Source of the DNA: Granulicella sp.
GTDB lineage: Bacteria; Acidobacteriota; Terriglobia; Terriglobales; Acidobacteriaceae
Direction: 5' to 3'
Assembly (NCBI GenBank): GCA_025408425.1
Contig: JANXYX010000039.1
Span: forward strand, 1 to 64,000
DNA: 64,000 nucleotides
The position numbers were made by a program, and so were the translations under genes. The notes under the pieces are model-generated. The model saw nothing but the letters and a program-made list of their open reading frames with translations, made no database searches and was not told the origin of the DNA. Of the stretch, positions 1-10,594 are shown piece after piece; the first letter of the stretch is position 1; the number at the start of each line of letters is the position of its first letter.

Positions 1-181
1 GCTCCTTCATCGAGGGAGCCGCTTCACTTTTAACCCCACAAATCAACAAATAATCACAGTGGCAATTGATGCCGTCAAACCACCATCGTCACCACGCAAA
101 GTACCATCTTCTGTCCAGCAGAAAACGGTCGAAAACAGATATCAGAAGCAGGGAAGGGATTGAAACAGAAGGGAAAGATGG

Positions 182-255
182 TGCGCCCGAGAAGATTCGA
201 ACTTCTGACCTACAGCTTCGGAGGCTGCCGCTCTATCCAGCTGAGCTACGGGCGC
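182..255 (-). tRNA. tRNA-Arg (anticodon CCG)
   Basis: Reverse complement GCGCCCGTAGCTCAGCTGGATAGAGCGGCAGCCTCCGAAGCTGTAGGTCAGAAGTTCGAATCTTCTCGGGCGCA folds as a cloverleaf: 7-bp acceptor, GCUC/GAGC D-stem, GCAGC-CUCCGAA-GCUGU anticodon arm, GUUCGAAUC T-loop. Confidence 0.95.
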
Positions 256-357
256 GCTCCTCTAGCTTAACACGACACCTCTTCCGCAGCCATCGCCTCC
301 ATTTGACAAACATCCCAGCCAACACCCAGCATCAAAGCACTAGAGCACCATACGAAA

Positions 358-924
358 GTGAGAATTCCAATGCTGCCACGCTCCATCGCATCCCTCGCAT
401 GTACGGCACTCCTCGCCACCGCCAGCTTTGCCCAGACGAGCGTCATGAAGATGGGCAAGGCCTCAGGCAAGCCCCTCGCCAGCCCAGTCGCTTACACCTC
501 CACAAAGTTCGACAGCAAGTCCGTCTCCATTAAATACAACTCCCCCTCCATGCACGGCCGCAAGATCATGGGCGACCTCGTCCCCTACGACAGGGTCTGG
601 CGCACCGGAGCCAATGAGGCCACCACCCTCGTCACCGAGGTCAACCTCTCCATCGGCAATCTCGCTGTTCCCGCCGGAACCTACACCGTCTACACCCTGC
701 CCACCGCCGGAACCTGGCAGCTCATCATCAACAAACAGACCGGCCAGTGGGGCACCGTCTACAACGATGCTATGGATCTCGGCCGCGTCCCCATGCAGGG
801 CCACACCCTTGCCGCTCCGCAGGAGAAGATGACCATCTCCTTCGAGAAGACCAAGGCCAAATCCGCTGAGCTTCATGTCAAGTGGGAGAACACTGACCAA
901 CAGGTAACCGTCACCGCCCAGTAG
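358..924 (+). CDS. DUF2911-family secreted protein
   Basis: Signal peptide, then a DUF2911-like sequence (PYDRVWRTGANEATTLVTEVNLSIGNLAVPAGTYTVYTLP). Confidence 0.85.
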   Translation: MRIPMLPRSIASLACTALLATASFAQTSVMKMGKASGKPLASPVAYTSTKFDSKSVSIKYNSPSMHGRKIMGDLVPYDRVWRTGANEATTLVTEVNLSIGNLAVPAGTYTVYTLPTAGTWQLIINKQTGQWGTVYNDAMDLGRVPMQGHTLAAPQEKMTISFEKTKAKSAELHVKWENTDQQVTVTAQ

Positions 925-1044
925 CTGCCCCGCAGGTCAACCCTGCGCTGCCGCTTCTCGCTCCAGTCGCAGCCGTTCCATCACGGCTGCGATCAGCTCC
1001 TTGGCTCCATTGATGTTGCTCAGAACTGCCGGCTGCAGCCCGCG

Positions 1045-1389
1045 TTAGAACAGCAGCAGTTCGTCGCCCGGTTCACCCGAAGACAGCGACCCCGCTTCCG
1101 GGCTGGATAGATCTTCCAGCCGCAGCGAAGTGCGTATGCTGGCGCCGCTCGCGAACTGAACTTCGATCGCCTCACCCTCCAACAGCGAAGCAGCCGTCAC
1201 ATCTTCACCAATCAAGTCGCAAAGCACATTCCGGTACTCCGGCTCGCCAAACGCATACGAGCCCTCCTCCCGAAACACTTCAGGCCACTCAAAGAAGGTC
1301 AGTACAGGACCATCGAACCGCAGTTGCAGATAGTCCTGTATGAACTCCACGGAGCTCAGTTGCTCGCCGATCAGGTCTTCCAACTCCAT
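1045..1389 (-). CDS. Hypothetical protein, translationally coupled to gcvH
   Basis: 114-aa ORF whose ATG overlaps the gcvH stop codon (TAATG). Confidence 0.65.
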   Translation of the reverse strand: MELEDLIGEQLSSVEFIQDYLQLRFDGPVLTFFEWPEVFREEGSYAFGEPEYRNVLCDLIGEDVTAASLLEGEAIEVQFASGASIRTSLRLEDLSSPEAGSLSSGEPGDELLLF

Positions 1390-1778
1390 TAGTGACCGGT
1401 CTCCTCGCTGACAAACGCTTCATACTCCGCAGCCGTCAGCAGTCCATCAACTTGTTTCGCATCCGACAACTCAACCTTCATGATCCAGGTTGTATTCGCG
1501 GCCGTATTGATCTTCTCCGGCGCACCCACCAACTCTTCGTTCACCGCCGTCACCGTTCCCGACACCGGTACAAACAGGTCCGAGACGGCCTTCACCGACT
1601 CCACCGATCCGAAGATCTTGCCAGCCTCCAGCACATCGCCAACCTTCGGCAACTCAACAAACACAATGTCGCCCAGCGAATCCTGCGCATAGTCTGTGAT
1701 GCCGACGGTACCAGTGGTGCCGTCAACTTCAATCCACTCATGTTCCTTGGTGTAGCGATAGCCTGCAGGGTAAGACAT
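1389..1778 (-). CDS. gcvH: Glycine cleavage system H protein
   Basis: YTKEHEWIEVDG...GDIVFVELPKVGD...GSVESVKAVSDLFVPVSG lipoyl-lysine motif; start taken at MSYPAGYRYTKEHEW. Confidence 0.95.
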   Translation of the reverse strand: MSYPAGYRYTKEHEWIEVDGTTGTVGITDYAQDSLGDIVFVELPKVGDVLEAGKIFGSVESVKAVSDLFVPVSGTVTAVNEELVGAPEKINTAANTTWIMKVELSDAKQVDGLLTAAEYEAFVSEETGH

Positions 1779-1852
1779 TGGCTCAGTCTCCAGTTCGTCC
1801 ATTCTAGATGTTGCGGTTGTGTATGTAGATGTTGCAATTGAAAATGCAGGCT

Positions 1853-3004
1853 CTAAACCTGGGCAGACTTCTTCGGCTTCTTATAAAAAGGCAGTGCCGT
1901 CACCCGGGCCTTCACCAACTGTCCGCGAATCTCGACAGCCAGCTCCGTGTCCACCACGGCATGCTCCACCGGAACATACGCCATGGCGATATTCTTCTTC
2001 AGAAACGGTGCCGGTGAGCCACTCGTCACTTCACCGATCCGTGTTCCATCCAACGCCGCGACCGGATAGCCATCCCGCGCAATCCCGCGATCGATCATCT
2101 CCAGCCCGATTAGTTTGCGCTTCGGCCCACCCGCGGCCTGAATCCCCAGCAGCGCCTCACGTCCCACGAACGAAGGCTTGTCCAGCTTCGCATACCGCCC
2201 CAGCCCTGCTTCCAGCACGTTGATCGTGTCCGAGATCTCATGTCCATACAGCGCCATACCAGCTTCCAGCCGTAGCGTATTCCGCGCACCCAGACCACAT
2301 GGCACTATCCCGAACTCTGCCCCTGCCGCCATCACTTCATGCCACACCCGCGCACTCGTAGATGTATCCGACGGCACATAAATCTCAAACCCATCCTCGC
2401 CCGTATACCCCGTCCGGGCAATCATCACGTTGTAGAGTCCACACACTTGTCCCCACGTAAACCAGTAGTTCTTGATCCCGCTCAAATCCGTCGATGTCAG
2501 CTTCTGCAACGTCTCCGCCGCCCGCGGCCCCTGGATCGCAAGCTGTGTGTAGTAGTCGCTGAAGTCATTCACGTGCACGCCCGGCATATGGCCAATCTGC
2601 GACCGCACCCACTGCACATCTTTCTCCCGCGTTCCCGCATTGATCACAATCAGGTAGTCGTTGTCCGAGAGCTTATGCACCACGACGTCATCCACAAACG
2701 TCCCATTCGGATACAGCATCGCCGAGTAATGCGCCTGCCCAACCGCCAGCTTCGACGCATCATTCATACAAAGCTGCTGCACCGCCGCCAGTGATCTCGG
2801 CCCACGCAACTGAATGTCCCCCATGTGAGAAACATCGAACACCCCAACTCCAGTCCGAACCGCCATATGTTCCGCGATCAGCCCGGAGTACTCCACCGGC
2901 ATGTCCCACCCACCAAAGTCCACCATCTTGGCCTTCGCCGCGCGATGAACAGCATTCAATGCAGTCTTACGAAGGGTCAATGTCTCAGTCATCCTCGTCT
3001 CCAT
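1853..3004 (-). CDS. gcvT: Glycine cleavage system aminomethyltransferase (T protein)
   Basis: GcvT sequence: [16 protein letters not shown]..., [22 protein letters not shown]. Confidence 0.95.
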   Translation of the reverse strand: METRMTETLTLRKTALNAVHRAAKAKMVDFGGWDMPVEYSGLIAEHMAVRTGVGVFDVSHMGDIQLRGPRSLAAVQQLCMNDASKLAVGQAHYSAMLYPNGTFVDDVVVHKLSDNDYLIVINAGTREKDVQWVRSQIGHMPGVHVNDFSDYYTQLAIQGPRAAETLQKLTSTDLSGIKNYWFTWGQVCGLYNVMIARTGYTGEDGFEIYVPSDTSTSARVWHEVMAAGAEFGIVPCGLGARNTLRLEAGMALYGHEISDTINVLEAGLGRYAKLDKPSFVGREALLGIQAAGGPKRKLIGLEMIDRGIARDGYPVAALDGTRIGEVTSGSPAPFLKKNIAMAYVPVEHAVVDTELAVEIRGQLVKARVTALPFYKKPKKSAQV

Positions 3005-3155
3005 ATCGTCTTACCTGCGCGTAGCTGCACTCACGCAGCTACTCAAATTAAAGTGTCAGGCTTTACCAAGAGCCGCTCTTAGAAAGGTTGCTTCGGAACG
3101 GCGTTCGGTATACAGTCGCGGAATCTACAGATTCAACAGGGGATACTTCTCGTCC

Positions 3156-4495
3156 ATGCGATTCTTGACGCCCTTCCGTGCAATTTCTTTCTGCCTATCC
3201 CTCAATATCTTTGTTTCTTCTATCGTCGCACAAGATAAGCCGCGCAAAATGGATCTCGTCGAAGAACAACGCATGCACGAAATACTCAAAGAGACATACA
3301 TTACGGTCAAGAAGGAATACTACGATCCTACCTTTCACGGAATTGATCTCGAAGAGCGTTTTCGCAAATACGATCAACAGCTAAACAGCGCACCTACTCC
3401 CAGCGCGGCATTTCATGTGTTGCTGCTTTCTTAAGTGGCTTTCATGATTCCCATCTTTTCTTTCGTCCACCCTCGCGAAATGTTCGCTATGACGCCGACT
3501 ACCGCATGAGCATCTTTGGTGATAAGGGATACGTCACCCAGGTTCGACCGGGATCGGACGCTGCCGCCAAAGTTCATCTGGGAGATCAAATCGTCAACTT
3601 CAACGGATATGAACTGACCCGTGCCGATTCGTTTGACATCGGTTACTTTTTTCATCTTCTGGCACCTGCGCCGGTCGAGAAACTTGACATTCAAGCCCCC
3701 GACGGATCGCAACGGACGGTGCTTGTGAAAAGTGCTATTCGCCAGTCGAAAGTCCATCTCGACATATCGAACCAGGATTCGGAGGATCTTTGGGAACTGA
3801 TCCGCGAAGATGAAGCGGCGCAGGATCGCGTTATGGAACGCATCATTGAAACGGACAAGGTTATGTATTGGAAGATGGCCACATTTGGCGCGACCAATAG
3901 CGAGATCGAAGGCATCTTTGACAAAGCACGAACTCATCCTGCCCTGATTCTCGATCTGCGGGGCAATTCAGGAGGCTATGTTATTACGCTGGAATCGGTT
4001 GTAGGGCAGTTGTTCGATCACGAGGTCAAAATTGCTGATCGCGTAGGCCGCAAGATCCAGAAGGGGCACGAGACGCAAAGAGGAAAGCGAGTGCGAAAGC
4101 CGTTTACAGGTAAGTTGTTCGTCTTGGTGGACAGTGGATCAGCATCTTGTTCAGAACTACTGGCGCGTGTCATTCAGTTGGAACATAGGGGCATAGTCCT
4201 CGGCGATAAGACTGCCGGTGCTGTGATGGAAGCCCGCGGTATCAGCAACTCCGTCGGTCTTGACGCCAAAATTTTCTACAGACTTTCTGTCACAAGCGCC
4301 AATCTCACCATGACGGATGGTCAAAGCCTCGAAAAAATTGGTGTAACCCCCGACGAATTGCTACTTCCCACACCGGAAGACCTCGCGACGGGGCGTGATC
4401 CCGTGATGTCGAGAGCAGCAGCACTGGCGGAAGTTAAACTCGATCCCACAGAAGCAGGCAAGATGTTTCCATACCTGTGGGAACCCCTCCAATAA
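3156..4495 (+). pseudogene. S41-family (C-terminal processing) peptidase, frameshifted
   Basis: N-terminal ORF 3156-3434 and C-terminal ORF 3506-4495 (PDZ-like segment, then LILDLRGNSGGY and VDSGSASCSELLA) are in different frames. The C-terminal frame reads VAAFLSGFHDSHLFFRPPSRNVRYDADYRMSIFG from nt 3419. Confidence 0.75.
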
Positions 4496-4520
4496 ATGAC
4501 GCAGTGGAGATTCGACTTAG

Positions 4521-5087
4521 CTATTTCCCAGGGTGTAGCAATCCCTCCACCCGCACCTTCACAGCTCCATACGCAGCCTCGCTGAACGCTCTGTGGGTCT
4601 GCCACAGCACAACGCCGCGTTCATCCACCACGATCACGTAAGCATCGTCACCGCTCTTGTAATGCGCCAGCGCCCGCCAGTCGGCTTCGTTCTCCATCAG
4701 TGGCACAAACCGCGCTCTGGCTCGCTCCGGCACCGAATCCTTGATCTTCCCCACCACAAAGCCCCGCAACATCCGTGGCACGCCAGCCAGCATCGGCATC
4801 TCGTAATAAATCACCGTAGGCGACTCCCGATAATCCGCCGCCAGCCGCTTGCCCCACTCCGTCACTGCATCCCGCGACTCTCGGCTGAACCCCACCACCA
4901 GCACCCCAACCTTGCCCCGCAACCCATCCGGAAGGTTCACGCCCTCGCCCGAGAATGAAACCCCGTGCACCTCCGGAATCCGCACCGCAGCAGCCCCAGA
5001 ACCCTCCGCCCTTGCTCGCCCCGAAGGTACGCCCAGATTCAACACGAAGACCAGATACATCCCAGCGATTCGAAGCGTACGGTTCAT
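4521..5087 (-). CDS. Secreted thioredoxin-like-fold hypothetical protein
   Basis: Signal peptide plus LRGKVGVLVVGFSRESRDAVTEWGKRL... and VIVVDERGVVLWQTHRAF. Confidence 0.6.
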   Translation of the reverse strand: MNRTLRIAGMYLVFVLNLGVPSGRARAEGSGAAAVRIPEVHGVSFSGEGVNLPDGLRGKVGVLVVGFSRESRDAVTEWGKRLAADYRESPTVIYYEMPMLAGVPRMLRGFVVGKIKDSVPERARARFVPLMENEADWRALAHYKSGDDAYVIVVDERGVVLWQTHRAFSEAAYGAVKVRVEGLLHPGK

Positions 5088-5210
5088 CCGTTAACTCTAC
5101 CCATTCAGAGCACCCGTGTTCACGACTTCAGAACTTCACCTCGATCCCGTCAAACTAAGGATCGCGCGAAGCCCACGCTGCAGTGAAACTATGTACAGTT
5201 CCGTGCCGCT

Positions 5211-6869
5211 CTAAATCACCACCGTCTCCCGGTACTCCCCAAACACCCCTCGCAGCACATCCGCAATCTCTCCTACCGTGGCATAGCTCTCCACCGCGCT
5301 CAAAATCGGCGGCATCAGATTCGTTCCACCCCGCGCAGCATCCTCTACCCCCCGCAACGCCGCAGCATGCACCCCAGCATCGCGACGCAGCCGCAGCGCT
5401 CTTACCCGCTCCACCTGCCGTCTCTCCAACTCCTCATCAATCCTCTGAATCGGAATCGCCACCTCCTGCTCGCTCACAAACTCGTTCACTCCCACCACGA
5501 TCGCCTCTTTCGCATCCACCGCCCGCTGGTAGGCATACGCCGCGTTCTGTATCTCTCGCTGGATGTACCCCTGCTCGATCGCTCGCAGCATCCCGTACTT
5601 GCCACGCTGCCCGCTCTTGCGGTCCAGCCCGAAGCCCGCAATCGTCGCCATATACTCCCCCGCCCGTCGCTCAATCTCATTCGTCAACGACTCTACATAA
5701 AACGATCCCGCCAGCGGATCTACCGTCTGCGCCACGCCACTCTCGTGCGCCAGAATCTGCTGTGTCCGCAGCGCAATCCGTGCCGCATTCTCCGTCGGCA
5801 GCGACAGTGCCTCATCAAACCCATTCGTATGCAGGCTCTGTGTCCCGCCCAGCACCGCCGCCAGAGCCTCCAGCGTCGTCCGCACAATATTGTTCTCCGG
5901 CTGCTGCGCCGTCAGCGTCGACCCCGCTGTCTGTGTATGGAACCGCAGCATCCAGCTCTTGGGATTCCTGGCCTTGAAGTGCTCCCGCATGATCCGCGCC
6001 CACATCCGTCGCGCAGCCCGAAACTTCGCCACCTCTTCCAGCAGATTGCTATGCGCGTTAAAGAAGAAGCTCAGCCGTGGTGCAAACGCATCCACCTCCA
6101 ACCCTGCGTCCAGCGCTGCCTGCACATATGTCATCCCATCCGCCAGCGTAAACGCCACCTCCTGCACCGCAGTGCAGCCCGCCTCCCGCATGTGGTATCC
6201 AGAGATCGAGATCGTGTTCCACTCCGGAACCTCTACCGCCGCCCACGCAAACACATCCGTCACCAGCCGCATCGCATGCGGAACAGGATAGATATACGTC
6301 CCGCGCGCAATATATTCCTTCAAAATATCGTTCTGTATCGTCCCACTCAGCCTCTTGACATCCGCCCCTGTCCGCCGCGCCACACCCACGTACATCGCCA
6401 GCAGAATCGAGGCCGTCGCATTGATCGTCATCGAGGTCGAAATCGTATCCAGCGCAATTCCGTCGAACAGCCGCTCCATGTCTTCTATCGAGTCGATTGC
6501 CACCCCAACCTTGCCCACCTCTCCCAGTGCCAGCGGAGCGTCCGAGTCGTACCCAATCTGCGTCGGCAGGTCGAACGCCACGCTCAGCCCCTGTCCGCCT
6601 CTATCACCACCCGACCCCTGAGCCAGCAGAAACTTGTACCGCCGGTTCGACTCCTCCGCATCCCCCATCCCCGCATACTGGCGCATCGTCCACAACCGCC
6701 CACGGTACATCGTCGGCTGAATCCCCCGCGTGTACGGGTACGCCCCCGCTTCACCCACCTCCGCCGACGCGTCGAACCCAGCAAGGTCCTCCGCCCCATA
6801 GACGAGCTTCACATCGATTCCAGAACTGGTTTTAGGTCCATCCGCCATGCCGCTGTAGTGTACGCGCAC
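5211..6869 (-). CDS. Methylmalonyl-CoA mutase-type acyl-CoA mutase, catalytic (large) subunit without B12-binding domain
   Basis: [88 protein letters not shown]; ends at 552 aa. Confidence 0.93.
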   Translation of the reverse strand: MRVHYSGMADGPKTSSGIDVKLVYGAEDLAGFDASAEVGEAGAYPYTRGIQPTMYRGRLWTMRQYAGMGDAEESNRRYKFLLAQGSGGDRGGQGLSVAFDLPTQIGYDSDAPLALGEVGKVGVAIDSIEDMERLFDGIALDTISTSMTINATASILLAMYVGVARRTGADVKRLSGTIQNDILKEYIARGTYIYPVPHAMRLVTDVFAWAAVEVPEWNTISISGYHMREAGCTAVQEVAFTLADGMTYVQAALDAGLEVDAFAPRLSFFFNAHSNLLEEVAKFRAARRMWARIMREHFKARNPKSWMLRFHTQTAGSTLTAQQPENNIVRTTLEALAAVLGGTQSLHTNGFDEALSLPTENAARIALRTQQILAHESGVAQTVDPLAGSFYVESLTNEIERRAGEYMATIAGFGLDRKSGQRGKYGMLRAIEQGYIQREIQNAAYAYQRAVDAKEAIVVGVNEFVSEQEVAIPIQRIDEELERRQVERVRALRLRRDAGVHAAALRGVEDAARGGTNLMPPILSAVESYATVGEIADVLRGVFGEYRETVVI

Positions 6870-6893
6870 CCTGCCGCCACCGACAGTCCAACT

Positions 6894-7427
6894 CTACTTC
6901 CGCTTGCCCCGCCGATGCGCCTTCACAAAGCTGCTCACAAAGAAATAACCAAACATCAGCGCCACCCCACTCACCAGCAGAAACCGCAGGTGAGCATCGG
7001 AGTTCGTCGCCGTCACATGTACGTCAGCGCGTTGCTTCCACGCCGCCAGGCCGGCCGTCATCGCAAACAGCCCGAAGAACACCCCCGTGAACTCCAGCCA
7101 CAACACTCCCGATAACTTTACGAACGGCCCCCACATCGCCTCGCCGAACCGCTTGCCGCCGCGCTTCACCCCGCTGCTCGCCTGTTTCACCTGCGCGGTC
7201 GTTTGGGCGGCCTTCTGCCCCATCCGTGCGCCTGCAGTCGCAGGCTTGGACTCACTACGCGCCACTGGCGGTGCGGCAGCTACCCCCGAACTCTTTTCCG
7301 TCGCAGGGTTCGGTGACGTCGCCGCATCCACCGCGGACACCAGCGTCTTAGCCGCTAAGCGCGTTCCAACCCCCAGCACGCGACCGAACCGAACCGAATC
7401 CATTCCCGTAGTGTAGCGGTTCCACAA
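6894..7427 (-). CDS. Hypothetical membrane protein
   Basis: 177-aa ORF with two hydrophobic helices and a basic C-terminus. Confidence 0.55.
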   Translation of the reverse strand: MWNRYTTGMDSVRFGRVLGVGTRLAAKTLVSAVDAATSPNPATEKSSGVAAAPPVARSESKPATAGARMGQKAAQTTAQVKQASSGVKRGGKRFGEAMWGPFVKLSGVLWLEFTGVFFGLFAMTAGLAAWKQRADVHVTATNSDAHLRFLLVSGVALMFGYFFVSSFVKAHRRGKRK

Positions 7428-7535
7428 GACGAATCAAAGCAGGTTCCCCATCAACTTCTTTGCCAATCCCCCACCCGCCAACCCCTGTGCTGCATCAAAC
7501 TGGATCTGTACTAACTGGCCCACGAGGTTCAAGCA

Positions 7536-7679
7536 ATGAAAGCGTTTCTCTGGATGTTCGGTGGAATCTGTGCCGCTGGTCTTGGAATCCTCGCCTTGGG
7601 CCCCAGGCGCACTCAGCCAGTCAATCTGCTCGCTCGTCAACTCGAAGCCGCTTGGGCCGATAACCACACCGTCATCTAG
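7536..7679 (+). CDS. Small single-TM hypothetical protein (47 aa)
   Basis: MKAFLWMFGGICAAGLGILALGPRRTQPVNLLARQLEAAWADNHTVI*; N-terminal Gly/Ala-rich TM, basic turn, amphipathic tail. Not in the supplied ORF track. Confidence 0.6.
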   Translation: MKAFLWMFGGICAAGLGILALGPRRTQPVNLLARQLEAAWADNHTVI

Positions 7680-7843
7680 GCACCTTCCAAACCCGTTGCA
7701 GCCTCTGGCACTCAGGCGTATTCTGTACCAAGAATTAAGCAGCGCCTGCATTACCCGCAATGCCGTTCCCGCCGGTCGCGCTGGGCAGGGAATACCCGAT
7801 GCGTGGTTGAGATGTGCATACAAAGGGCAGCCCGGAGGTGGCA

Positions 7844-8134
7844 TTGAATCAAAAGGTTAAGAACCTTATCCAGCAGCTAGGCGAGGCGATCCACGAGTCT
7901 GTTTCAGAGTCGGAGGACATCGCTGGCGTAGTCAAGAACATCCGCGAACAGGGTTTCGATGTCCTGCTCATGCTCGAGGCCACCATCGGACTCAATGAAG
8001 TCGAAGAGGACAAGGCGGAAGATGCCTCCGAATCCATCGATCAAAGCGCGGAAGGTCCTTTCACCACCAATGACCTGTCCTTCCTCAAATCCCTGCGTAT
8101 CAGCCTTACAGACGGCGATAGCCCCGAAGAGTAG
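7844..8134 (+). CDS. Hypothetical acidic protein
   Basis: ORF LNQKVKNLIQQLGEAIHESVSESEDIAGVVKNIREQGFDVLLMLEATIGL; GGAGG lies 5 nt before a TTG start at 7844. Confidence 0.65.
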   Translation: MNQKVKNLIQQLGEAIHESVSESEDIAGVVKNIREQGFDVLLMLEATIGLNEVEEDKAEDASESIDQSAEGPFTTNDLSFLKSLRISLTDGDSPEE

Positions 8135-8152
8135 TCAATTCGATTCCATACG

Positions 8153-8177
8153 CGGCCCAGGATCAAATCCTGGGCCG
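8153..8177. terminator. Hairpin CGGCCCAGGAT-CAA-ATCCTGGGCCG
   Basis: Perfect 11-bp stem with 3-nt loop just after the 8134 stop; no clear U-tract. Confidence 0.5.
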
Positions 8178-8314
8178 ACCCCTTCCAACAGCCTCAAAAA
8201 AACCAAATCACAAAATCAATCCCATCGTGTTAGACTCGCGTTTCGCTGGGACTTGGGTGTCTTTTTGTGCATCCATCTTCTTGGCACTAGCTGGAAGTTC
8301 GAGGTTGTCGGATC

Positions 8315-9577
8315 ATGAGAGATACGCTTGGTGTACTTCTTGCCGGTGGGGCCGGTGAACGGCTCTTTCCCCTAACTCGCGATCGCGCGAAGCCGGCAGT
8401 CCCTTTCGCCGGTCAATACCGCATTATCGATATCACCCTCTCAAACTGCATTAACTCCGATCTGCGCCACGTCTACATCCTCACTCAGTACAAAGCGCTC
8501 TCCTTAAACCGCCACATCCGCGAGGGCTGGGGCCCCGTCGTCGCCAATGAACTCGGCGAGTTCTTTGAGATCCTCCCGCCCATGCAGCGCGTCAGCAAGA
8601 ACTGGTACACCGGCACTGCTGACGCCGTCTACCAGAACATCTACTCCATCGGTTCCGAAGAGCCAAAGTACGTCCTCATCCTCTCCGGTGACCACATCTA
8701 CAAGATGAACTACGCCCTCATGCTCCAGAAGCATAAGGACTCAGGCGCCGATGTCACCCTCGCCACCCTTCCCATCGCCCCAGAGGAGGTCTCAGCCTTT
8801 GGTGTCGTTGAGGTCTCACGCACCGGAGAAGTCACCGGCTTCGTCGAAAAACCCAAAGAAACCAAGATCCGCTCACCCTTCACCCCCGACATGGTCGATG
8901 TCTCCATGGGCATTTACATCTTCAATACCGATGTCCTCCTGCCAGAGCTCATCAAGGACGCCGAAGACCCTAACTCCAAACACGACTTTGGTCATGACAT
9001 CCTGCCCAAGCTGCTCGGGCGTTTCAAGATGATGGCCTACAACTTCGTCGACGAGAACAAGCAGAAGGCCCTCTACTGGCGCGATGTAGGTACCCTGGAG
9101 GCCTACTACGAGGCCAACATGGACCTCGCCACCGTCTCCCCTACCTTCAATCTCTACGACAAGTCCTGGCCCATGCGAACCCGCCCCTACCAGTATCCGC
9201 CCGCCAAGTTCGTCTTTGGCGAGCCCGGACGTACCGGCATGGCCATCAACTCCATCCTCGCCTCCGGTACCATCGTCTCCGGTGCCGTCGTCCGCAACTC
9301 GGTCGTCTCTCACGACGTCCGCGTCAACTCCTACGCCGACGTTGACTCCAGCATCATCTTCTCCCACGTCAACATCGGGCGTCACTGCCGTATCCGTCAC
9401 GCCATCATCGACCGCGACGTCCACATCCCGGACGGAACCGTCATCGGCTATGACCCCAACGAGGACAAGAAAAACTACTTCGTCTCTCCCAGCGGCCTCA
9501 CCGTCGTCACCCGCGACTACTCGGTCTACGAGAACCCAGTCTCACCCGAGTTCCTCCAGTCCGGCGGCACCTGGTAA
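8315..9577 (+). CDS. glgC: Glucose-1-phosphate adenylyltransferase
   Basis: GVLLAGGAGERLFPLTRDRAKPAVPFAGQYRIIDITLSNCINSD..., YTGTADAVYQN, and a C-terminal left-handed beta-helix. Confidence 0.95.
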   Translation: MRDTLGVLLAGGAGERLFPLTRDRAKPAVPFAGQYRIIDITLSNCINSDLRHVYILTQYKALSLNRHIREGWGPVVANELGEFFEILPPMQRVSKNWYTGTADAVYQNIYSIGSEEPKYVLILSGDHIYKMNYALMLQKHKDSGADVTLATLPIAPEEVSAFGVVEVSRTGEVTGFVEKPKETKIRSPFTPDMVDVSMGIYIFNTDVLLPELIKDAEDPNSKHDFGHDILPKLLGRFKMMAYNFVDENKQKALYWRDVGTLEAYYEANMDLATVSPTFNLYDKSWPMRTRPYQYPPAKFVFGEPGRTGMAINSILASGTIVSGAVVRNSVVSHDVRVNSYADVDSSIIFSHVNIGRHCRIRHAIIDRDVHIPDGTVIGYDPNEDKKNYFVSPSGLTVVTRDYSVYENPVSPEFLQSGGTW

Positions 9578-9596
9578 AGAAACAAACACAAGCTAT

Positions 9597-9638
9597 ACCC
9601 AGAACACAAAACCCAGAACACAAAACCCAGGACACAAA
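9597..9638 (+). repeat. Tandem repeat, 14 bp x 3 (ACCCAGAACACAAA)
   Basis: acccagaacacaaa / acccagaacacaaa / acccaggacacaaa. Confidence 0.8.
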
Positions 9639-9640
9639 AA

Positions 9641-9682
9641 AGCGAGATCCGGATATCCAATCCCGGGTCTCGCTCTTATTTT
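9641..9682. terminator. Bidirectional intrinsic terminator between glgC and the convergent gene
   Basis: AAAAAAGCGAGATCCGG...CCCGGGTCTCGCTCTTATTTT: GC stem with A-tract on the left and T-rich tract on the right. Confidence 0.75.
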
Positions 9683-9736
9683 CATCCCTTGTAAGCCCGC
9701 TGGCTCTACCGCTATCGCTGGCTGGCCGTCCGGCTC

Positions 9737-10408
9737 CTACTTGCTGCCGAACCGATACACCACACCACCGGAAATCGCGAAGAACTCCCGCGTCTCAGTT
9801 CCGAAGTGTTCCAGAATCAAATCCGGTGACAACCGGATCGCCCAGTTCTTCGATCGATTCAAGTCGATGCTGCCGCCCAGCGCCGCTATCGGCTTCGTCC
9901 GGTTCGTATACAGCCCTACGTTGTTGTACTGCGCCGGAATATTTCCCGTGTCGTTGTCGAACACTCCGTGCGCCGCGCCAAAGAACGCGTGATAATTCAC
10001 CGCGGCATACTGGTTCTTTGGTCCGCGATACTCTGCACCCAGCAGACCCATGTGCATATATACCAGTGGTCGTGTCGTGTACGGATTCGCCAGCACCGGC
10101 GTCGTTCCCGCCTCGCCGCGATACTCCGCGCCAAGTCCGAGACGGCTCGTCAGCCAGTACGTTCCCAGAACCTCGACCCCACCCATGTTCATGCGCTTTG
10201 GCAGCGCCTGCCCAGCTTGGAAGTTCATAAAGTTGATGCCGCCGTAAACCTCATACCGGTTCTTGTAAGTCACCGGTGCGCCAGCCCCCAGTTTGCCCTG
10301 TGCTTCGGCCGTCACGGCGCCCGCCACCAGCACGCCAGTTATCACTATTCCAGTCAGAGCCCGCGCCCTAATCTTGCCCGCTACAGCCATCGTCAATCGA
10401 AACATCAT
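9737..10408 (-). CDS. Outer-membrane beta-barrel-like hypothetical protein
   Basis: Signal sequence, alternating aromatic/polar pattern, C-terminal [10 protein letters not shown]. Confidence 0.6.
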   Translation of the reverse strand: MMFRLTMAVAGKIRARALTGIVITGVLVAGAVTAEAQGKLGAGAPVTYKNRYEVYGGINFMNFQAGQALPKRMNMGGVEVLGTYWLTSRLGLGAEYRGEAGTTPVLANPYTTRPLVYMHMGLLGAEYRGPKNQYAAVNYHAFFGAAHGVFDNDTGNIPAQYNNVGLYTNRTKPIAALGGSIDLNRSKNWAIRLSPDLILEHFGTETREFFAISGGVVYRFGSK

Positions 10409-10594
10409 TCGTTAGGTCTTCTTTCCCTGCATCATCGGCTTCACGTTCTTCACTATTCAAGATATAACGTTCAGCGCACATCTGCCCTGCTTACTGCCGC
10501 GTATCTATCCCAGAACGCAACAAGCGCCTCCTGTGCGACAATAATTGTTGCCGCCAGGCGCCTCAACGCGAACCGGCTGCACGGGAGAATAAGT

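Noticed and set aside
5367-7115. 582-aa plus-strand ORF opposite the acyl-CoA mutase
   Set aside because: His/Arg/Pro-rich composition typical of an antisense frame over a high-GC gene; the minus-strand mutase has clear family motifs.
7434-7844. 136-aa minus-strand ORF
   Set aside because: No recognisable motif, and it overlaps the better-formed 47-aa plus-strand ORF.
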